Source: Bacillota bacterium
GTDB lineage: Bacteria > Bacillota > Clostridia > Oscillospirales > Butyricicoccaceae
Reading direction: 5' to 3'
DNA length: 5,372 nucleotides
Assembly (NCBI GenBank): GCA_030705725.1
Contig: JAUZPW010000125.1
Location: 1 to 5,372, forward strand
The translations under genes and the position numbers were made by a program. Under the pieces are notes generated by a model, which was not told the origin of the DNA, did not search any database, and worked only from the letters and a program-made list of their open reading frames with translations. Each line of letters starts with the position of its first letter. Position 1 is the stretch's first letter. This document shows positions 3,437 through 5,372 of this stretch, in pieces.

Positions 3437-5372
3437 TTACATGTCCTGCGAAAAACTGACGTCGCCTGCGTTCAGCCGATGGTCGGAATACTTGTATTTT
3501 ATTTTGAAATCGCCCAGAAAGCCCGCCGGCGAAAGCTGCGCCGCAACTCTTGCGACAATATTATTGCCGTCGACCGAATAGTCGATTATGGAGCCGGTTT
3601 CGAGGTCGGAAAACCAGCTTTTTTTATCGGCGACCTTAGCCTCGATCTCTTTTTCAGACAGTATAATGGGATTTTGTGAGTCGATCGTTATGCTGACGCC
3701 GTTTTTATCGATTTTGGATACCGCGTGATCTGAAAGCGCTCTAATAGGGCTTTGCACCGTTATTTCGGAGAAATTCTCCGGATTTATGACGTGGATTTCC
3801 TCCTGATTGACGCCCGTCCCCTCGCCTTCGCACAGAATTGCGACAAGCTCGCTTTTGCCGTCGCCGTCAACGTCCGCATAGCTGAGCTCGGGCAGGAACG
3901 CGGGCTCGCTGTATGTCTTCCATGGAAAACGCTTTGTTTTGCCGTTTACGGACAGCGTCATATCGGAGAACATTCCGCCGTTTGACCGGGCAGCTGAGAG
4001 CCATGTATCCTTCTCGTCGAGGTATGCGACGACAATGCCGCTGCTATTCCCGTTTGCCTGCGCCGGGTCGGTGAAGCCGGATATTTTCGGCTGCCCGTTT
4101 TCCGTCACAAAGGAGAGCGTCTGAAAATAATACCCCGCGAAGCCTTCCGAGGTCATGTATGTGTAGACAACCCCGGCCGTTTTATCGCCGGGGGTTATCC
4201 TATAGCCGTCAACCCACGGACTTGACTGCCCCGTTACCCAGTTTTGCTCCTGATAGTCGGCAAATCGGCTCTTTTGAAGCTTAGGGCTCATCAAATCATA
4301 CTGCGCTTTGCCGTCGCGGGTTTTAACCGCTTCGGCCCACTGGCGCGCGGCGTTTTGTATCTTTAGACGGTCAATATCGAGCACGAGGCTTTTGGCTATT
4401 TCGGACGCTTTTTTATTGACATACGGCGAGTCAAAGCTTAGGTCTACAGCATATCCGCTGTTTTTAGGGATAAGGTAAACATGCTGCTCACCCACATAGG
4501 AATTATCGTTCGCCGCCGCGGGCTTCGTTCGGCGGATTACTACCCTTGCCGCGGGATATTTGCAGCCCGGAAGATCCTCACGGCTTAAGGTTTCCGCATG
4601 GTTTCCCTCAAACTGGGAAACGGTCAGCGAAGGGTCATAGTCCAAAATCTCGATTCTTCCGAGTTCGTCGCCGTTTGAAGAAAAGCTGAGGCAGACGGAG
4701 CCGTCTTCGAAGACTGAAGCTTCCCATTCCTTGGGAATCCGGAATTTATATAACCCCGTGTCGACCGGCTTCCAGCCCGAGGTATCCACGTATTCCTCCA
4801 TATCGGTTTCGGTCCTGCATCCGGCAATAACCGTGCGGCCGCTCTCGGTTCCGAACGAGAGGCGTTCAACGCCCTTATACGCGGCGGTTGTCGAGTCGGT
4901 ATACAAATACGTGACGACGGCCTGATCGCCGTCTAGCGAAACATCGCAGCTTACGACCCACGGGCTTGACCAGCGGACGACATAGTTATCGGGAGAAGAC
5001 TGCTGAGCCCGGAACTCGGCCTGCATTTTTTGGCTCATGATCCCGAAGCGGGCCCTGCCGTCCCTCGTCGACCGGGCGTCCGCCCAGACAAGCGCGAGAT
5101 TAGACTTATCGTTAAAAGTCCACGTTTTGCCGTAATCGGAGGTTTCGTAGCGAACCGTTACGTCCACGGGATCGCCTTTCCAGCTGTTATTGCGGAAGGT
5201 GACAGGCAGGATGCCCTTCGCGCCGTTGAAAACGGGGGACAGAGCTGTGGCATAGGTGGTAACGCTCTTAAACGATTCGGGTATTTCGAGGGAGAATTTC
5301 GTCCATGTTATTCCCTTATCCTCCGTGCGGAATACCACGGGATTTATATCTGTATCATACCTGAACGAGACA
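3437..5372 (-). CDS. Large extracytoplasmic mosaic protein, C-terminal part (Asp-box, duplicated NTF2-like modules, FG-GAP-like end); start off the right edge
   Basis: The frame is open to the window edge with 644 codons visible, so the GTG at 5338 is not the start; the residue numbers here count from that codon. In order: two Asp-box motifs, TEDKGITW (5-12) and TSDYGKTW (66-73), typical of sialidase/BNR beta-propeller blades. Next comes an NTF2-like module (83-178) with TRDG, MS and SSPWV motifs, then a module beginning YKFRIPKEWEASVF (197-210) that resembles PsbP/lipoprotein-like domains. A second NTF2-like copy follows (332-424). The C-terminal domain carries the calcium-loop motif DVDGDGKSE (489-497) and the blocks TGSIIDYSVDGN and LSPAGFLGDFKIKYKY. 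I recall the NTF2-like and C-terminal modules in clostridial and Paenibacillus proteins, including the extracellular parts of BlaR1/M56-type membrane peptidases, so an envelope sensor or secreted protein is plausible. The membrane or signal portion is not visible. No terminator is seen in the 24-base gap to the convergent acetyltransferase gene. Confidence 0.88.
   Translation of the reverse strand, partial: VSFRYDTDINPVVFRTEDKGITWTKFSLEIPESFKSVTTYATALSPVFNGAKGILPVTFRNNSWKGDPVDVTVRYETSDYGKTWTFNDKSNLALVWADARSTRDGRARFGIMSQKMQAEFRAQQSSPDNYVVRWSSPWVVSCDVSLDGDQAVVTYLYTDSTTAAYKGVERLSFGTESGRTVIAGCRTETDMEEYVDTSGWKPVDTGLYKFRIPKEWEASVFEDGSVCLSFSSNGDELGRIEILDYDPSLTVSQFEGNHAETLSREDLPGCKYPAARVVIRRTKPAAANDNSYVGEQHVYLIPKNSGYAVDLSFDSPYVNKKASEIAKSLVLDIDRLKIQNAARQWAEAVKTRDGKAQYDLMSPKLQKSRFADYQEQNWVTGQSSPWVDGYRITPGDKTAGVVYTYMTSEGFAGYYFQTLSFVTENGQPKISGFTDPAQANGNSSGIVVAYLDEKDTWLSAARSNGGMFSDMTLSVNGKTKRFPWKTYSEPAFLPELSYADVDGDGKSELVAILCEGEGTGVNQEEIHVINPENFSEITVQSPIRALSDHAVSKIDKNGVSITIDSQNPIILSEKEIEAKVADKKSWFSDLETGSIIDYSVDGNNIVARVAAQLSPAGFLGDFKIKYKYSDHRLNAGDVSFSQDM
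4067..4345 (-). repeat. NTF2-like module, copy 2 (protein-level repeat)
   Basis: Codons 332-424 encode the second copy: W-A-E-A-V-K-TRDG-K-A-x-Y-D-L-MS-P-K-L, then Q-SSPWVDGY, then V-V-Y-T-Y-M-T, then Q-T-L-SF-V-T-E-N-G. The two copies start 249 codons apart with the PsbP/lipoprotein-like module between them. The DNA has diverged, so this is an old duplication or domain accretion, not a recent tandem repeat. Confidence 0.75.
4805..5092 (-). repeat. NTF2-like module, copy 1 (protein-level repeat)
   Basis: Codons 83-178 of the mosaic protein encode a module with the pattern W-A-D-A-x-x-TRDG-R-A-x-x-x-I-MS-x-K-M, then W-SSPWVV, then V-V-T-Y-x-Y, then R-L-SF-G-T-E-S-G. It aligns without difficulty to the copy at 4067-4345. 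I know this pattern as an NTF2-like/SnoaL-type fold in clostridial envelope proteins; the fold assignment rests on motif memory. Confidence 0.75.

Noticed and set aside
3437..5338. Mosaic protein as a complete gene starting at GTG 5338
   Set aside because: The frame stays open upstream to the window edge with plausible coding sequence leading into an Asp-box, there is no SD, and an exported protein would need a signal or membrane segment that is absent.

Overview
The window looks like chromosomal DNA from an endospore-forming, low-to-mid GC Firmicute, most likely a clostridial (Oscillospirales/Eubacteriales-like) organism. The evidence is the classic neighbourhood rpsT <> gpr > spoIIP (ribosomal protein S20, germination protease, forespore-engulfment hydrolase), strong AGGAGG-type Shine-Dalgarno (SD) sites, and two protein families that I recall mainly from clostridia. 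No tRNA, rRNA, CRISPR array, insertion sequence or phage gene is visible.

Layout. Positions 1-509 (minus) hold the N-terminal 169 codons of spoIIP, cut by the left edge just after its metal-binding motif. Positions 510-611 are a 102-base gap that is unusually structured: an 11-bp perfect (14 of 15) inverted repeat encloses two smaller hairpins and overlaps the spoIIP ribosome binding site. Positions 612-1520 (minus) are gpr. Positions 1521-1658 are a divergent promoter region with a very good housekeeping promoter for rpsT. Positions 1659-1919 (plus) are rpsT, followed by a rho-independent terminator. Positions 1988-2353 (minus) encode a small four-helix membrane protein of unknown function. 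Positions 2354-2449 are a second divergent promoter region with a short interrupted palindrome. Positions 2450-3412 (plus) encode a 320-residue protein with a C-terminal GNAT acetyltransferase domain and a degenerate GNAT-like N-terminal half. Positions 3437-5372 (minus) are the 3' part of a large extracytoplasmic-looking mosaic protein (Asp-box segments, two copies of an NTF2-like module, a PsbP/lipoprotein-like module and a calcium-binding FG-GAP-like end). Its start lies beyond the right edge.

How the genes fit together. gpr and spoIIP are both sporulation genes, but in the Bacillus model they act in different compartments: GPR is made in the forespore and degrades small acid-soluble spore proteins at germination, while SpoIIP is made in the mother cell and hydrolyses septal peptidoglycan during engulfment. 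The inverted repeat over the spoIIP ribosome binding site would allow read-through mRNA from gpr to be translated differently from an mRNA started inside the gap. This is the most interesting regulatory idea in the window and is an inference. The right half (membrane protein, acetyltransferase, mosaic protein) shows no operon logic: neighbours are divergent or convergent, and I see no functional link between them. I do not see a convincing new multi-gene system here.
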